64,000 bases of DNA, from positions 40,118,713-40,182,712 of the forward strand of contig OX621240.1 of NCBI GenBank assembly GCA_951640165.1, read 5' to 3'. Position numbers and translations under genes: made by a program. The stretch's first letter is position 1, and each line of letters begins with the position of its first letter. This stretch comes from Pseudoips prasinana. Taxonomy: Eukaryota; Arthropoda; Insecta; Lepidoptera; Nolidae. Shown one piece after another: positions 6,709-17,700 of this stretch. The notes beneath the pieces are model-generated. The model searched no databases and had not been told where the DNA came from. It worked only from the letters and a program-made list of their open reading frames with translations.

Positions 6709-8847
6709 ATGCCAAAAATGCATAAACCTGCGCGGGATGCCCTCGGGCATTTCGTGAAACAAGGCCCTTCTCAGGGCCAACCCAAAGGCCCTTCTCAGGG
6801 CCAACCAAAAGGCCCTTCTCAGGGCCAACCAAAAGGCCCTTCTCAGGGCCAACACGACGCGTCGGCGTCGGAAGGCAGAGCCTTCTACGGAGGGAGAGCG
6901 GGAGATATGTCGGACTCCGACATTGAGTCAATTGCGTCGGATGGTGATTCGATGGCGCTCGATGTTTGTCGATCGCGATCGGCATCGAGGAAGCGGACCT
7001 TCCTCAAGGTTGTGTCCGATGGGTCCTCGGGCTCAGGCTCGGCGAAGGAGCCTAAAAAGCGGGTCAAGGCCAAGAAGTTGGCAATTACAGCAGATACCCA
7101 CGACGTGGGTTTGGCAGACGCCCAGCGGGAGTTGGACCTGGCTCAGCGGGAGCGGCTCCAACAAGACCTGGAGGAGCAGGTAGCGGCCAGGGAGGAACGG
7201 GCGCGCGCCGCCCGTGCCAAATCAGGATACGGAGCGTCCCGCGTTCTGTACGCGGACCACTCCCTTGCCGAACTGGAGCGGATGGCATTGGAGGACGAGG
7301 AGGTAATCGTCCAGGTCGCCACCAAGTCCTCCCACCTAAAAGGGACTTTTCAAAAGTCCCTCAAATGCCGGGCCGCCAGCATGCGTGGCATCGTCGCGGA
7401 GCTGGTCAACCGCAAGGCCAGCGACGAATCGCGGCAACTGCAGGCGAAAGTGGATCGCCTGCAGTTGGAGGTCAGCCAGCTGCATTTAAAGCTGGCTGAA
7501 GCCACGGCCCGGCCATCGCAAGCCGAGCCCAGGCCTGCGGCAGAGGGCCTCGCTCCGTCCTCTGGCCTTGAGGAAATCCTCCGCAGGGCTATGGGGGAGC
7601 AGAGGGATTTTGTGAGGGCCTGCTTAGCGGGCATCGAGGACCGGTTACTGCCGGAGAAACGCCTCCGACCGCCACTTGCGGCGGACAAGAGGCGACAGGA
7701 GCCGGTGCCTACCTCCCAGACGGAGGACGCCCTTCTACCTTCGACCACCCCGACCAACCAGCAGGGCTGGACGAAGGTGGTCGGTAAGGGAAAGGGCAAG
7801 GGCAAAAGGACGGCAGCAGTCGTCCCTGCCGTCCCCGCCACCACCACTCCCAGCCAGTCGCAGCCGACTGGCAAAGGGAAGGGGAAAGGCAAAGGGAAGG
7901 GGAAGAGCACCCCCCCAGCCCCAGCCGTCTCCGCCACCACCCCTGCCGGTCAGTCGCAGTCGGCCGACAAGGGAAAGGGACAGGGCAAGAGCTCCGCCCC
8001 AGCCGGTGTCAGGAGGAACTTAGTTCCTCCCAAGACCGCGGCCGTCGTGGTGACGCTCACCGCAGAGGCCGCGGAGCGGGGTGAGACGTACGCGTCCATG
8101 TTGGTGCGGGCGCGTGCCACTGCCGATCCCACCAAACTGGGGATCGGCAAAGTCTCATGCCGCAAGACCCAGGCTGGGGCTCGAATTTTTGAGTTCCCTG
8201 GTGCGGAGGGCGGCAAAAACGCGGACCTCTTCGCAGCTAAGCTGAAAGAGGTCATCGCAGACTCGGCGAAGGTGGCGAGGCCGGTGAAGTCGGCGGCCAT
8301 CGAGGTGACGGATCTGGACGACTCCGTCACCAAGGAGGAGGTGGTGGCAGCAATCGCAGCCATAGGGGGCTGCGAAGTCGCAGCGGTACAGGGTGGGGGC
8401 ATCAGGCCCGGGCGTGGCGGCATGGGCACCATTCGCCTAGAGTGCCCAGTCGCCGCAGCCAAAGCCGTCCTCGAGAAGGGACGGCTCGCCGTCGGGTTCA
8501 GCTCGGCGGCGGTCCGGGCCCTTGAGGACCAGCCTCTGCGGTGTTACCGGTGCTTCGGCATCGGTCACACCCGAGCCCTCTGTCCGTCCAGCATTGACAG
8601 GACGGGCAGTTGCTACCGCTGCGGCAAGGAGGGGCACAAGGCCGCCTCCTGCGAGGCCGCCGCACCGCACTGTGCGGTGTGTGCCGCCAGTGGCCGCCCT
8701 GCGGGCCACATTATGAAGGGGAGGAATTGTATTCCTCCCCTTAAGAAGGGCAAAACTCAGGCGCCGACCCGGCCTGTCGCTGCCACCGCCACCCCAGTAG
8801 CTGGGACTTCGGCGGCTGTGGAGGAGGGGGGTGCGATGACCGACTAA
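6709..8847 (+). CDS. ORF1, Gag-like protein (712 aa)
   Basis: Open ORF1 with the domain plan of the U1 copy: four GPSQGQ repeats, coiled-coil regions, a longer Gly-Lys tract (GKGKGKGKGKGKS) and three zinc knuckles near the C-terminus. The N-terminus is unusual. Two in-frame ATGs (6709 and 6718) give MPKMHKPARDALGHF, three residues longer than the usual MPKPARDALGHF. The 6709 start keeps the MPK opening, while 6718 would give MHKPARD. The coiled-coil block AQRERLQQDLEEQVAARE differs from most copies and is shared with U8. The stop overlaps the ORF2 ATG in TAATG. Confidence 0.92.
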   Translation: MPKMHKPARDALGHFVKQGPSQGQPKGPSQGQPKGPSQGQPKGPSQGQHDASASEGRAFYGGRAGDMSDSDIESIASDGDSMALDVCRSRSASRKRTFLKVVSDGSSGSGSAKEPKKRVKAKKLAITADTHDVGLADAQRELDLAQRERLQQDLEEQVAAREERARAARAKSGYGASRVLYADHSLAELERMALEDEEVIVQVATKSSHLKGTFQKSLKCRAASMRGIVAELVNRKASDESRQLQAKVDRLQLEVSQLHLKLAEATARPSQAEPRPAAEGLAPSSGLEEILRRAMGEQRDFVRACLAGIEDRLLPEKRLRPPLAADKRRQEPVPTSQTEDALLPSTTPTNQQGWTKVVGKGKGKGKRTAAVVPAVPATTTPSQSQPTGKGKGKGKGKGKSTPPAPAVSATTPAGQSQSADKGKGQGKSSAPAGVRRNLVPPKTAAVVVTLTAEAAERGETYASMLVRARATADPTKLGIGKVSCRKTQAGARIFEFPGAEGGKNADLFAAKLKEVIADSAKVARPVKSAAIEVTDLDDSVTKEEVVAAIAAIGGCEVAAVQGGGIRPGRGGMGTIRLECPVAAAKAVLEKGRLAVGFSSAAVRALEDQPLRCYRCFGIGHTRALCPSSIDRTGSCYRCGKEGHKAASCEAAAPHCAVCAASGRPAGHIMKGRNCIPPLKKGKTQAPTRPVAATATPVAGTSAAVEEGGAMTD
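6763..6850 (+). repeat. 24-bp tandem repeat in U2 ORF1, 4 units
   Basis: Four GPSQGQ-encoding units, all with the GGCCCT/AGGGCC stem and TCTC loop. Confidence 0.95.
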
Positions 8848-11800
8848 TGGGTAGGGTCGAACATCGCATCCTCCAGGCGAACACCAACCACTGCAGAGCG
8901 GCACAGGATCTGTTGATGCAGACTGTGGCCGAGTGGTTGGTGGACGTGGCGGTGGTTGCCGAGCCGTACTCGATACCTGGCCGTTGGCTGGGTGATCGAG
9001 ACGGCTTGGTGGCGTTGGTGTCGCGGCCTGCCACGGACTCCCCTCCCCTCTCGCTTTTAGAGAGGGGTCCGGGATACGTGGCCGCCGCGTGGGGAGAAAT
9101 AGCCCTGGTCGGGGTCTATTTCTCCCCAAACCGCCCTCTAAGGGACTTCGAGGATTTTCTCGAAGTCCTTACGGCAGTCGTCGGGAGGGCGGCACCACGT
9201 CAGGTCGTCGTGGTGGGCGACCTGAACGCCAAGTCGGTGGCCTGGGGCAACTCAGCGGCGTCCTGCAACGTCCGGGGGCGCGCCGTCGAATTTTGGGCGG
9301 CCTCGTGCGGCGTGTCTCTCCTAAACAGGGGGGATGTTCACACGTGTGTGCGGCAACAGGGAGGGTCAGTGGTGGACGTATCGTTCGCCACCCCTGTGCT
9401 AGCCGCCCGCGTTGTGAACTGGCGGGTGGAGATGGTGGAGACCCTGTCGGACCACCGATATGTGCGGTTCGACATCTCCACCCAGAGCCCGCGGGGGATG
9501 GCCCGCTCGGGCCAATCACCCTTCCCGCGGTGGGCTCTCACCCGCCTGGACCAGGAGTCAGCCCAGGAGGCGGCGTTCCTCGAGGACTGGCTCTCGCCCC
9601 CTGTGGAGGGCACGGACGTGGACGCCGCAGCGGTTCGATTGCGGGGGTCCCTGACCGAGGTGTGCAACTCCAGCATGCCTCGGTCTCGCCGTCCGCCTCC
9701 CCGTCGCGCCGTTTATTGGTGGACGGTGGAGCTGGCGGGGCTCCGGGCCGCGTGCGTGGAGGCCAGGAGGGCCTACACGCGGAGTCGGCGGCGCACCAGC
9801 CGATGTCAGGCTGAGGAGGACCGCCTCTACGCCTCTTACCTAGAGGCAAAGACGGTCCTCAAGTCGGAAATGTGCGCCGCTGAGGACTCGGCAAAGGCCG
9901 AGATGCTGGAGGGCCTCGACAGGGATCCGTTTGGGAGGCCGTATAAGCAGGCGCGGAGCCAGCTGCGCCCTTACGGTCCCCCATTAGCGGAGACCCTAGA
10001 GCCGGCGTTGCTGGATGGGGTGGTTCGGTCACTGTTTCCGCGCAGGACCGACTTCACCCCACCAACGATGAACCCCCCGCTGGGGGGGGTGGTGGCTTCG
10101 CCGGAGGAGGAGGTGCCTCCAGTGTCGGTGGAGGAATTTCGCGCGGGGGTTCTGTCCCTCCGCGCGAAGAAGACGGCCCCTGGACCAGATGGCGTCCCCG
10201 CACGGGTGGTGGCCATCGCAGCGTCCTTCATGGAGCAGAGGTTTCGGGACCTCTTCAGCGCGTGCCTGACGGCTGGGAGGTTCCCGAAGATCTGGAAGGA
10301 GGGGCAGCTTTGCCTGCTCCGGAAGGAGGGACGCCCGGTGGACTCCCCCTCGGCATACCGGCCCATCGTTCTGCTCGATGAGGTCGGTAAATTGTTCGAG
10401 GGGATCATCGCCACCCGGCTAAATAGCCAGTTGCGGGAGGTAGGGCCAGACCTGTCGGACGCCCAGTTCGGGTTCCGACAAGGGCGTTCGACGGTCGACG
10501 CGTTGGCCCTACTCAGGGGCCAAGTGCGGGAAGCGGTCGAGGCTGGGGACGGAGTGTTGGCGGTGTCGTTCGACATCGCCAACGCGTTCAACTCCGTGCC
10601 CCACTCGACCATATTAGAGGCACTCCGGTACCACGGAGTGCCCCAATATCTGCGGGTGATCCTGGCCAACTACTTGGAGGACCGGGAGGTCCTCCTGGCG
10701 GACAGGACGGCCAGGATCAGGCGCTACGGCGCGGAGTCCGGTGTTCCACAGGGTTCGGTGCTAGGGCCCCTCTTGTGGAACATCGGATTCGATTGGCTGC
10801 TGCGCGGCACCCTCCTCCAGGGCACGAGTGTCATCTGCTACGCGGATGACACTCTCCTCGTTGCCCGGGGGAGGGATTTTAGGGAGGCGGCCTGTCTGGC
10901 CTCAGCTGGCGGATCCTTAGTGGCAGGTAGGATCCGCCAGCTTGGTTTGAGGGTGGCGCTGAACAAGACCGAGGCCGTGTTCTTTCACGGGCCTCGGCAG
11001 CGCTGCCCTCCTGACGCCCACATCGTGGTGGAGGGCGTCCGGATAGGGGTCGGGGCCCAGATGAAGTATCTGGGCCTCGTGCTGGACAGCAGGTGGCGCT
11101 TCGGCCCGCACTTCAGCGGGCTGTCGACGCGCCTGCTAAAAGCCGCGGACGCCCTCTCATGGCTCCTCCCGAACCTGGGAGGGCCCAAGGAGCGATGCCG
11201 GCGCCTCTATGCCGGCATCCTCAAAAGCATGGCCCTATATGGGGCTCCCATCTGGGCGGACTCCCTCCACAGGAGGGAGAATGCAACCGCCATCCGCAGG
11301 CCCCAACGGGCCATTGCACAGCGGGTGGCGAGGGCCTACCGCTCAGTGGGTTTTGCGGCGGCGTGCGCTCTGGCCGGCACCCCTCCCTGGGAATTGGAGG
11401 CATGGGTGCTCGCCAGAGTGTACGAATGGGCGGCGTGGCGTAGGGCGCTGGGTGAGCGCCCCGCCGCGCAAGAGCGGGATGCCGTGCGGCGGGAGGCGAG
11501 GGACGCCATCGTCCAACACTGGACACGGGACCTCGCCTCCGCCACCTTTGGACGCCGGACGCTGGACGCGCTCGGTCCAGTCCTGCGGGACTGGCTCGAG
11601 CGCCCCCACGGTTTCCTCTCTTTCCGTCTGGTGCAGGTGTTGTCCGGGCATGGCTGCTTCGGAACGCACCTGCATCGGATCCAGAGGGAGGAAACCCCGG
11701 CGTGCCACAATTGTGGAGCCGCGGAGGACACGGCGCAGCACACCCTCGAGGTGTGCCCAGCCTGGGCTGAGCTGCGCCGTGCCCTGACAGATGTGGTCGG

Positions 11801-12017
11801 GCAGGACCTCTCACTTCCCAGTGTGGTCAACTCCATGCTGGGGAGTGGGGAGGCCTGGGCGGCGGTTGCCTCCTTTTGCGAGAATGTCATGTCGCAAAAG
11901 GAGGCGGCGGAGCGCGCGCGGGAGGACGATCCTCTCGCGCCGCCGCTCCGCAGGCGAAGAAGGGGTGGGAGACGGCGGTTGTACGATCGTCGCCTCCCTC
12001 CTTCTGGTGGTGATTAG
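8847..12017 (+). CDS. ORF2, endonuclease-reverse transcriptase (1056 aa)
   Basis: Intact. Endonuclease residues (N12, E39, D125, N127, D202, H203) and reverse-transcriptase motifs are present, with YADD at 665-668. The C-terminal zinc motif reads CHNCG and keeps all four ligands. Differences from U1 include the extra Glu in SPEEEVPP, WWTVELAGLRAACV (shared only with U7), ASFMEQRFRDLF, and Trp for Arg in EWAAWRRALG near the C-terminal domain. One-base overlap with ORF1. Likely functional as far as motifs show. Confidence 0.95.
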   Translation: MGRVEHRILQANTNHCRAAQDLLMQTVAEWLVDVAVVAEPYSIPGRWLGDRDGLVALVSRPATDSPPLSLLERGPGYVAAAWGEIALVGVYFSPNRPLRDFEDFLEVLTAVVGRAAPRQVVVVGDLNAKSVAWGNSAASCNVRGRAVEFWAASCGVSLLNRGDVHTCVRQQGGSVVDVSFATPVLAARVVNWRVEMVETLSDHRYVRFDISTQSPRGMARSGQSPFPRWALTRLDQESAQEAAFLEDWLSPPVEGTDVDAAAVRLRGSLTEVCNSSMPRSRRPPPRRAVYWWTVELAGLRAACVEARRAYTRSRRRTSRCQAEEDRLYASYLEAKTVLKSEMCAAEDSAKAEMLEGLDRDPFGRPYKQARSQLRPYGPPLAETLEPALLDGVVRSLFPRRTDFTPPTMNPPLGGVVASPEEEVPPVSVEEFRAGVLSLRAKKTAPGPDGVPARVVAIAASFMEQRFRDLFSACLTAGRFPKIWKEGQLCLLRKEGRPVDSPSAYRPIVLLDEVGKLFEGIIATRLNSQLREVGPDLSDAQFGFRQGRSTVDALALLRGQVREAVEAGDGVLAVSFDIANAFNSVPHSTILEALRYHGVPQYLRVILANYLEDREVLLADRTARIRRYGAESGVPQGSVLGPLLWNIGFDWLLRGTLLQGTSVICYADDTLLVARGRDFREAACLASAGGSLVAGRIRQLGLRVALNKTEAVFFHGPRQRCPPDAHIVVEGVRIGVGAQMKYLGLVLDSRWRFGPHFSGLSTRLLKAADALSWLLPNLGGPKERCRRLYAGILKSMALYGAPIWADSLHRRENATAIRRPQRAIAQRVARAYRSVGFAAACALAGTPPWELEAWVLARVYEWAAWRRALGERPAAQERDAVRREARDAIVQHWTRDLASATFGRRTLDALGPVLRDWLERPHGFLSFRLVQVLSGHGCFGTHLHRIQREETPACHNCGAAEDTAQHTLEVCPAWAELRRALTDVVGQDLSLPSVVNSMLGSGEAWAAVASFCENVMSQKEAAERAREDDPLAPPLRRRRRGGRRRLYDRRLPPSGGD

Positions 12018-12364
12018 CGGGCGACAGGCGCGGGGGCGCCTTCGCTCGCATTGCAGTAATCACCACCCTCGTCGGGCGGGAACGGCCTAGCACTCGTGGT
12101 CGTTCCCGGGCCCCTCCACTTAGGGAGGGGCGTGCGGGCCCCGCTGTAAAGGCGGGCGGTCGTCGGTGGGGGACTGGACGTAAAGGCTGTGCCGGTTTCC
12201 CAGTCCTCCTCCACACAGACGATGCGGGAGTGCCGCTGGGTTATTTTAGTGGGTATGCCGGAGTTGCCGGAGAGTCCCACATAACCCGTCCATCCCCCAA
12301 TGGGCGGGTATGCGTAACGCATTTTTTCCCAGCGCAAACAAAAAAAAAAAAAAAAAAAAAAAAA
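12018..12364 (+). other. U2 3' UTR and poly(A)
   Basis: Non-coding, 25 A (12340-12364). The large hairpin reads CGGGAACGGCCT with TGGTCGTTCCCG, so the pair next to its loop is lost while the rest of the stem persists. Confidence 0.85.
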
Positions 12365-12380
12365 GGTTAGGTTAACCCTT
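12365..12380 (+). repeat. Telomeric spacer with AACCC tail (U2/U3)
   Basis: GGTTAGGTTAACCCTT. The GGTTAACC core looks like TTAGG repeat meeting its own complement. The spacers before U4 and U5 share it. Confidence 0.85.
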
Positions 12381-12540
12381 GGGGAACCACCCCACAGTGC
12401 TTGCGTCCACGTCGCGTTCCCCGGAAACGTCCCAGTTCTGACCACCGTAACGGAGTGGCAGACTGGGTACGGCTAAAGTGCACTGTGCATCGTAGCGAAC
12501 TTAAACTGCTTGGAGTGCTACGAATTTTTGATTGCGGAAT
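12381..12540 (+). promoter_or_regulatory. U3 5' UTR
   Basis: 160 bp with CACAGTGC/GCACTGTG and a pre-ATG hairpin CGTAGC/GCTACG, a G-C version of the stem seen in U1. Confidence 0.75.
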
Positions 12541-14676
12541 ATGCCGAAACCTGCGCGGGATGCCCTCGGGCATTTTGTCACAAAAGGCCCTTCTCAGGGC
12601 CAACCCAAAGGCCCTTCTCAGGGCCAACCCAAAGGCCCTTCTCAGGGCCAACCCAAAGGCCCTTCTCAGGGCCAACCACAAGGCCCTTCTCAGGGCCAAC
12701 GCGACGCGTCGGCGTCGGAAGGCAGAGCCTTCTACGGAGGGAGAGCGGGCGATTTGTCGGACTCCGACATTGAGTCCGTAGCGTCGGATGCCAGCTCTAT
12801 GGCGATCGATCCTCGATCAAGATCGGCATCGAGGAAGCGGACCTTTCTCAAGGTCGTGTCCGATGGCTCCTCGGGCTCGGGTTCGGCTCGGGTTAAGGAG
12901 CCAAAGAAGATAAAGGCCAAAAAGGCAACAACAGCGGCAGACACCCACGATGTGGGCTTAGCCGACGCCCAGCGCGAGCTGGACCTGGCACGGCGGGAGC
13001 AGCTCCAGCAAGAGCTGGAGGAGCGGGTTGCGGCCAGGGAGGAACGGGCGCGCGTTGCTCGTGCCAAGGCCGACTACGGTGCGGCCCGCGTCCTGTACGC
13101 GAACCACTCCCTGGCCGAACTGGAGAAGATGGCCTTGGAGGACGAAGAGGCGATCGTGGAGGTCGCCGCCAAGTCCTCGCATCTGAAGGGGACTTTCCAG
13201 AAGTCCCTCAGATGCCGGGCCGCCAGCATGCGTGGCATCGTCGCGGAGCTGGTGGACCGCAAGGCCAGCGATGAAACGCGGCAACTGCAGGCGAAGGTAG
13301 ATCGCCTGCAGTCGGAGGTCAGCCAGCTGCATCAGAAGCTGGCTGAAGCCACGGCCCGGCCATCGCAAGCCGAGCCCGGACCTGCGGCGGAGGGTCTTTC
13401 CTCCACTCCCGGCCTTGAGGATGTCCTCCGCAGGGTCATGGCGGAGGAGAGGGCGTTCGTTCGCTCCTGCCTAGCGGGCATCGAGGACCGGCTCCTACCG
13501 GAGAAACGCCTCCGACCGCCGCTTGCGGCAGGCAAGAGGCGAGAGGAGCGAGTGGAAACCTCCCAGAGGGAAGACGCCCTACTCCCTTCGACCACCCCGA
13601 CCAACCAGCAGGGCTGGACGAAGGTGGTCGGTAAGGGCAAGGGAAAAAGGACGGCAGCTGTCGTCCCTGCCGTTCCCGCCACCACCACTCCCAGCCATTC
13701 GCAGCCGACTGGCAAAGGGAAGGGAAAAGGGAAAGGGAAGGGGAAGAGCACCCCCCCAGCCCCAGCCGTCCCCGCCACCACCCCTGCTGGTCAGTCGACT
13801 GGCACGGGAAAGGGGAAGGGTTCGACCCCAGCCGGTGTCAGGAGGAACTTGGTTCCTCCCAAGACCGCAGCCGTCGTGATGACGCTCACCACGGAGGCTG
13901 CGGAGCGGGGCGAGACGTACGCGTCCGTGATGTTGCGGGCGCGTGCCAATGCCGATCCTACCAAATTGGGGATCGGTAAAGTCTCGTGCCGCCGGACGCA
14001 GGCTGGGGCTCGAATTTTCGAGTTCCCGGGTGCCGAGGGCGCGAAGAACGCGGACCTCTTTGCAGCGAAGCTGCAGGAGGTCATCGCGAACTCGGCGAAG
14101 GTGGCCAGGCCGGTGAAGTCGGCGGCCATCGAGGTGACGGACCTGGATGACTCCGTCACCAGGGAGGAGGTGGTGGCAGCGATCGCAGCCATTGGGGGCT
14201 GCGAAGTCGCAGCGGTGCAGGGCGGAGGCATCAGGCCCGGGCGCGGTGGCATGGGCACTATTCGCCTGGAGTGCCCAGTCGCCGCTGCCAAAGCCGTCCT
14301 CGAGAAGGGACGGCTCGCCGTCGGGTTCAGCTCGGCGGCGGTCAAGGCCCTTGAGGTCCTGCCGTTGAGGTGTTACCGGTGCTTCGGCATCGGTCACACC
14401 CGGGCCCTCTGTCCGTCCAGTGTCAACAGGGCGGACAGCTGCTACCGCTGCGGCAAGGAGGGGCATAAAGCCGCCTCCTGCGAGGCCACCGCACCGCACT
14501 GCGCGGTGTGTGCCGCCAGTGGCCGCCCTGCGGGCCACATTATGAAGGGGAGGAATTGTATTCCTCCCCTTAAGAAGGGCAAAGTGCAGGCGCCGACCCG
14601 GCCTGTCGCTGCCACCGTCACCCCAGTAGCTGGGACCTCGGCGGCTGTGGAGGAGGAGAGTGCGATGTTCGATTAA
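12541..14676 (+). CDS. ORF1, Gag-like protein (711 aa)
   Basis: Open, starting at ATG 12541 (MPKPARDALGHFVTK). An upstream in-frame TTG is not needed. It has five GPSQGQ repeats, the last preceded by PQ instead of PK. The Ser-rich region reads SDIESVASDASSMAIDPRSRS, a version otherwise found only in U9. The three zinc knuckles are intact. The residues before the stop are AMFD. The TTCGA before the stop can pair with TCGAA in ORF2, extending the stop-start hairpin. Confidence 0.93.
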   Translation: MPKPARDALGHFVTKGPSQGQPKGPSQGQPKGPSQGQPKGPSQGQPQGPSQGQRDASASEGRAFYGGRAGDLSDSDIESVASDASSMAIDPRSRSASRKRTFLKVVSDGSSGSGSARVKEPKKIKAKKATTAADTHDVGLADAQRELDLARREQLQQELEERVAAREERARVARAKADYGAARVLYANHSLAELEKMALEDEEAIVEVAAKSSHLKGTFQKSLRCRAASMRGIVAELVDRKASDETRQLQAKVDRLQSEVSQLHQKLAEATARPSQAEPGPAAEGLSSTPGLEDVLRRVMAEERAFVRSCLAGIEDRLLPEKRLRPPLAAGKRREERVETSQREDALLPSTTPTNQQGWTKVVGKGKGKRTAAVVPAVPATTTPSHSQPTGKGKGKGKGKGKSTPPAPAVPATTPAGQSTGTGKGKGSTPAGVRRNLVPPKTAAVVMTLTTEAAERGETYASVMLRARANADPTKLGIGKVSCRRTQAGARIFEFPGAEGAKNADLFAAKLQEVIANSAKVARPVKSAAIEVTDLDDSVTREEVVAAIAAIGGCEVAAVQGGGIRPGRGGMGTIRLECPVAAAKAVLEKGRLAVGFSSAAVKALEVLPLRCYRCFGIGHTRALCPSSVNRADSCYRCGKEGHKAASCEATAPHCAVCAASGRPAGHIMKGRNCIPPLKKGKVQAPTRPVAATVTPVAGTSAAVEEESAMFD
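12586..12697 (+). repeat. 24-bp tandem repeat in U3 ORF1, 5 units
   Basis: Five units, every one with intact GGCCCT/AGGGCC arms. Confidence 0.95.
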
Positions 14677-14703
14677 TGGGTAGAGTCGAACATCGCATCC
14701 TCC
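14655..14703 (+). promoter_or_regulatory. Stop-start hairpin, covarying version (U3)
   Basis: TGCGATGTTCGA (14661-14672) pairs perfectly with TCGAACATCGCA (14686-14697); the base has one G-U and one mismatch, then GGAG/CTCC. TAATG sits in a 13-nt loop. Confidence 0.7.
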
Positions 14704-17700
14704 AGGCGAACACCAACCACTGCAGAGCGGCACAGGATCTGCTCATGCAGACTGTGGCCGAGTGGTTGGTGGACGTGGCGGTGGTCGCCGAGCCGTACTC
14801 GGTACCTGGCCGTTGGCTGGGTGATCGGGACGGCTTGGTGGCGTTGGTGTCGCGGCCTGCCACGGACTCCCCTCCCCTCTCGCTTTTAGAGAGGGGTCCG
14901 GGATACGTGGCCGCCGCGTGGGGAGACATAGCCCTGGTCGGGGTCTATTTCTCCCCAAACCGCCCTCTAAGGGACTTCGAGGATTTTCTCGAAGTCCTTA
15001 CGGCAGTCGTCGGGAGGGCGGCGCCACGTCAGGTCGTCATATTGGGCGACCTGAACGCCAAGGCGGTGGCCTGGGGCAACCCAGCGGCGTCCTGCAACGT
15101 CCGGGGGCACGCCGTCGAATTTTGGTCGGCTTCGTGCGGCGTGTCCCTCCTGAACAGGGGGGATGTTCACACGTGTGTGCGGCAACGGGGAGGGTTAGTG
15201 GTGGACGTATCGTTCGCCACCCCCGTTCTAGCCGCCCGCGTCGTGAACTGGCGGGTGGAGTTGGTGGAGACCCTGTCGGACCACCGATATGTGCGGTTCG
15301 ACATCTCCACCCAGAGCCCGCGGGGGATGGCCCGCTCGGGCCAATCTCCCTTCCCGCGGTGGGCTCTCACCCGCCTGGACCGGGAGGCAGCCCAGGAGGC
15401 TGCGTTCCTCCGGGACTGGCTCTCGCCCCCTGTTGAGGTCGCGGACGTGGACGCCGCAGCGGTTCAGCTGCGGGGGTCCCTGACCGAGGTGTGCAACTCC
15501 AGCATGCCTCGGTCTCGCCGTCCGCCTCCCCGTCGCGCCGTTTATTGGTGGACGGGGGAGCTGGCGGCGCTACGGGCCGCGTGCGTGGAGGCCAGGAGGG
15601 CCTACACGCGGAGTCGGCGGCGCACCAGCCGATGTCAGGCTGAGGAGGACCGCCTCTACGCCTCTTACCTAGAGGCAAAGACGGTCCTCAAGTCGGAAAT
15701 GTGCGCCGCCGAGGACTCGGCAAAGGCCGAGATGCTGGAGGGCCTCGACAGGGATCCGTTTGGGAGGCCGTATAAGCAGGCGCGGAGCCAGCTGCGCCCT
15801 TACGGTCCCCCATTAGCGGAGACCCTAGAGCCGGCGTTGCTGGATGGGGTGGTTCGGTCACTGTTTCCGCGCAGGACCGACTTCACCCCACCAACGATGA
15901 ACCCCCCGCTGGGGGGGGTGGTGGCTTCGCCGGAGGAGGAGGTCCCTCCAGTATCGGTGGAGGAATTTCGCGCGGGGGTTCTGTCCCTCCGCGCGAAGAA
16001 GACGGCCCCTGGACCGGATGGTGTCCCCGCACGGGTGGTGGCCATCGCGGCGTCCCTCATGGAGGAGAGGTTTCGGGACCTCTTCAGCGCGTGTCTGACG
16101 GCTGGGAGGTTCCCGAAGATCTGGAAGGAGGGGCAGCTTTGCCTGCTCCGGAAGGAGGGACGCCCGGTGGACTCCCCCTCGGCATACCGGCCCATCGTTC
16201 TGCTCGATGAGGTCGGTAAATTGTTCGAGGGGATCATCGCCACCCGGCTTAATAGCCAGTTGCGGGAGGTAGGGCCAGACCTGTCGGACGCCCAGTTCGG
16301 GTTTCGACAAGGGCGTTCGACGGTCGACGCGGTGGCCCTACTCAGGGGCCAAGTGCAGGAGGCGGTCGGAGCTGGGGACGGAGTGTTGGCGGTGTCATTC
16401 GACATCGCCAACGCGTTCAACTCCGTGCCCCACTCGACCATATTGGAGGCACTCCGGTACCACGGAGTGCCCCAATATCTGCGGGCGATCCTGGCCAACT
16501 ACCTGGAGGACCGGGAGGTCCTCCTGGCGGACAGGACGGCCAGGATCAGGCGCTACGGCGCGGAGTCCGGTGTTCCACAGGGTTCGGTGCTAGGGCCCCT
16601 CTTGTGGAACATCGGATTCGATTGGCTCCTGCGGGGCACCCTCCTCCAGGGCACGAGTGTCATCTGCTACGCGGATGACACTCTCCTCGTTGCCCGGGGG
16701 AGGGACTTTAGGGAGGCGGCCTGTCTGGCCTCAGCTGGCGGATCCTTAGTGGCAGGTAGGATCCGCCAGCTTGGATTGAGGGTGGCGCTGAACAAGACCG
16801 AGGCCGTGTTCTTTCACGGGCCTCGGCAGCGCTGCCCTCCAGACGCCCACATTGTGGTGGAGGGCGTCCGGATAGGGGTCGGGGCCCAGATGAAGTATCT
16901 TGGCCTCGTGCTGGACAGCAGGTGGCGCTTCGGCCCGCACTTTAGCGGGCTGTCGACGCGCCTGCTGAAAGCCGCGGACGCCCTCTCATGGCTCCTCCCA
17001 AACCTGGGAGGGCCCAAGGAGCGATGCCGGCGCCTCTATGCCGGCATCCTGAAGAGCATGGCCCTGTACGGGGCACCCATCTGGGCGGACTCCCTCCACA
17101 GAAGGGAGAATGCAACCGCCATCCGCAGGCCCCAACGGGCCATTGCACAGCGGGTGGCGAGGGCCTACCGCTCAGTGGGTTTTGCGGCGGCGTGCGCTCT
17201 GGCCGGCACCCCTCCCTGGGAATTGGAGGCATGGGTGCTCGCCAGAGTGTATGAGTGGACGGCGCGGCGTAGGGCGCTGGGTGAGCGCCCCGCCGCGCAA
17301 GAGCGGGATGCCGTGCGGCGGGAGGCGAGGGACGCAATCGTCCTACACTGGACACGGGACCTCGCCTCCGCCACATTTGGACGCCGGACGCTGGACGCGC
17401 TCGGTCCAGTCCTGCGGGACTGGCTCGAGCGACCCCACGGTTTCCTCTCTTTCCGTCTGGTGCAGGTGTTGTCCGGGCATGGCTGTTTCGGAACGCACCT
17501 GCATCGGATCCAGAGGGAGGAAGCCCCGGCGTGCCACCATTGCGGAGCCGCGGAGGACACGGCGCAGCACACCCTCGAGGTGTGCCCAGCCTGGGCTGAG
17601 CTGCGCCGTGCCCTCACAGATGTGGTCGGGCGGGACCTCACACTTCCCAGTGTGGTGAACTCCATGCTGGGGAGTGAGGAGGCTTGGGCGGCGGTTGCCT

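Larger units (their letters stand above)
6556..12364 (+). mobile_element. U2: full-length SART/TRAS-like element
   Basis: Complete copy with both ORFs open and 25 A. Its ORF1 5' part carries a distinctive AQRERLQQDLEEQ block shared with U8, and the first half of its ORF2 shares variants with U7. Confidence 0.95.
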
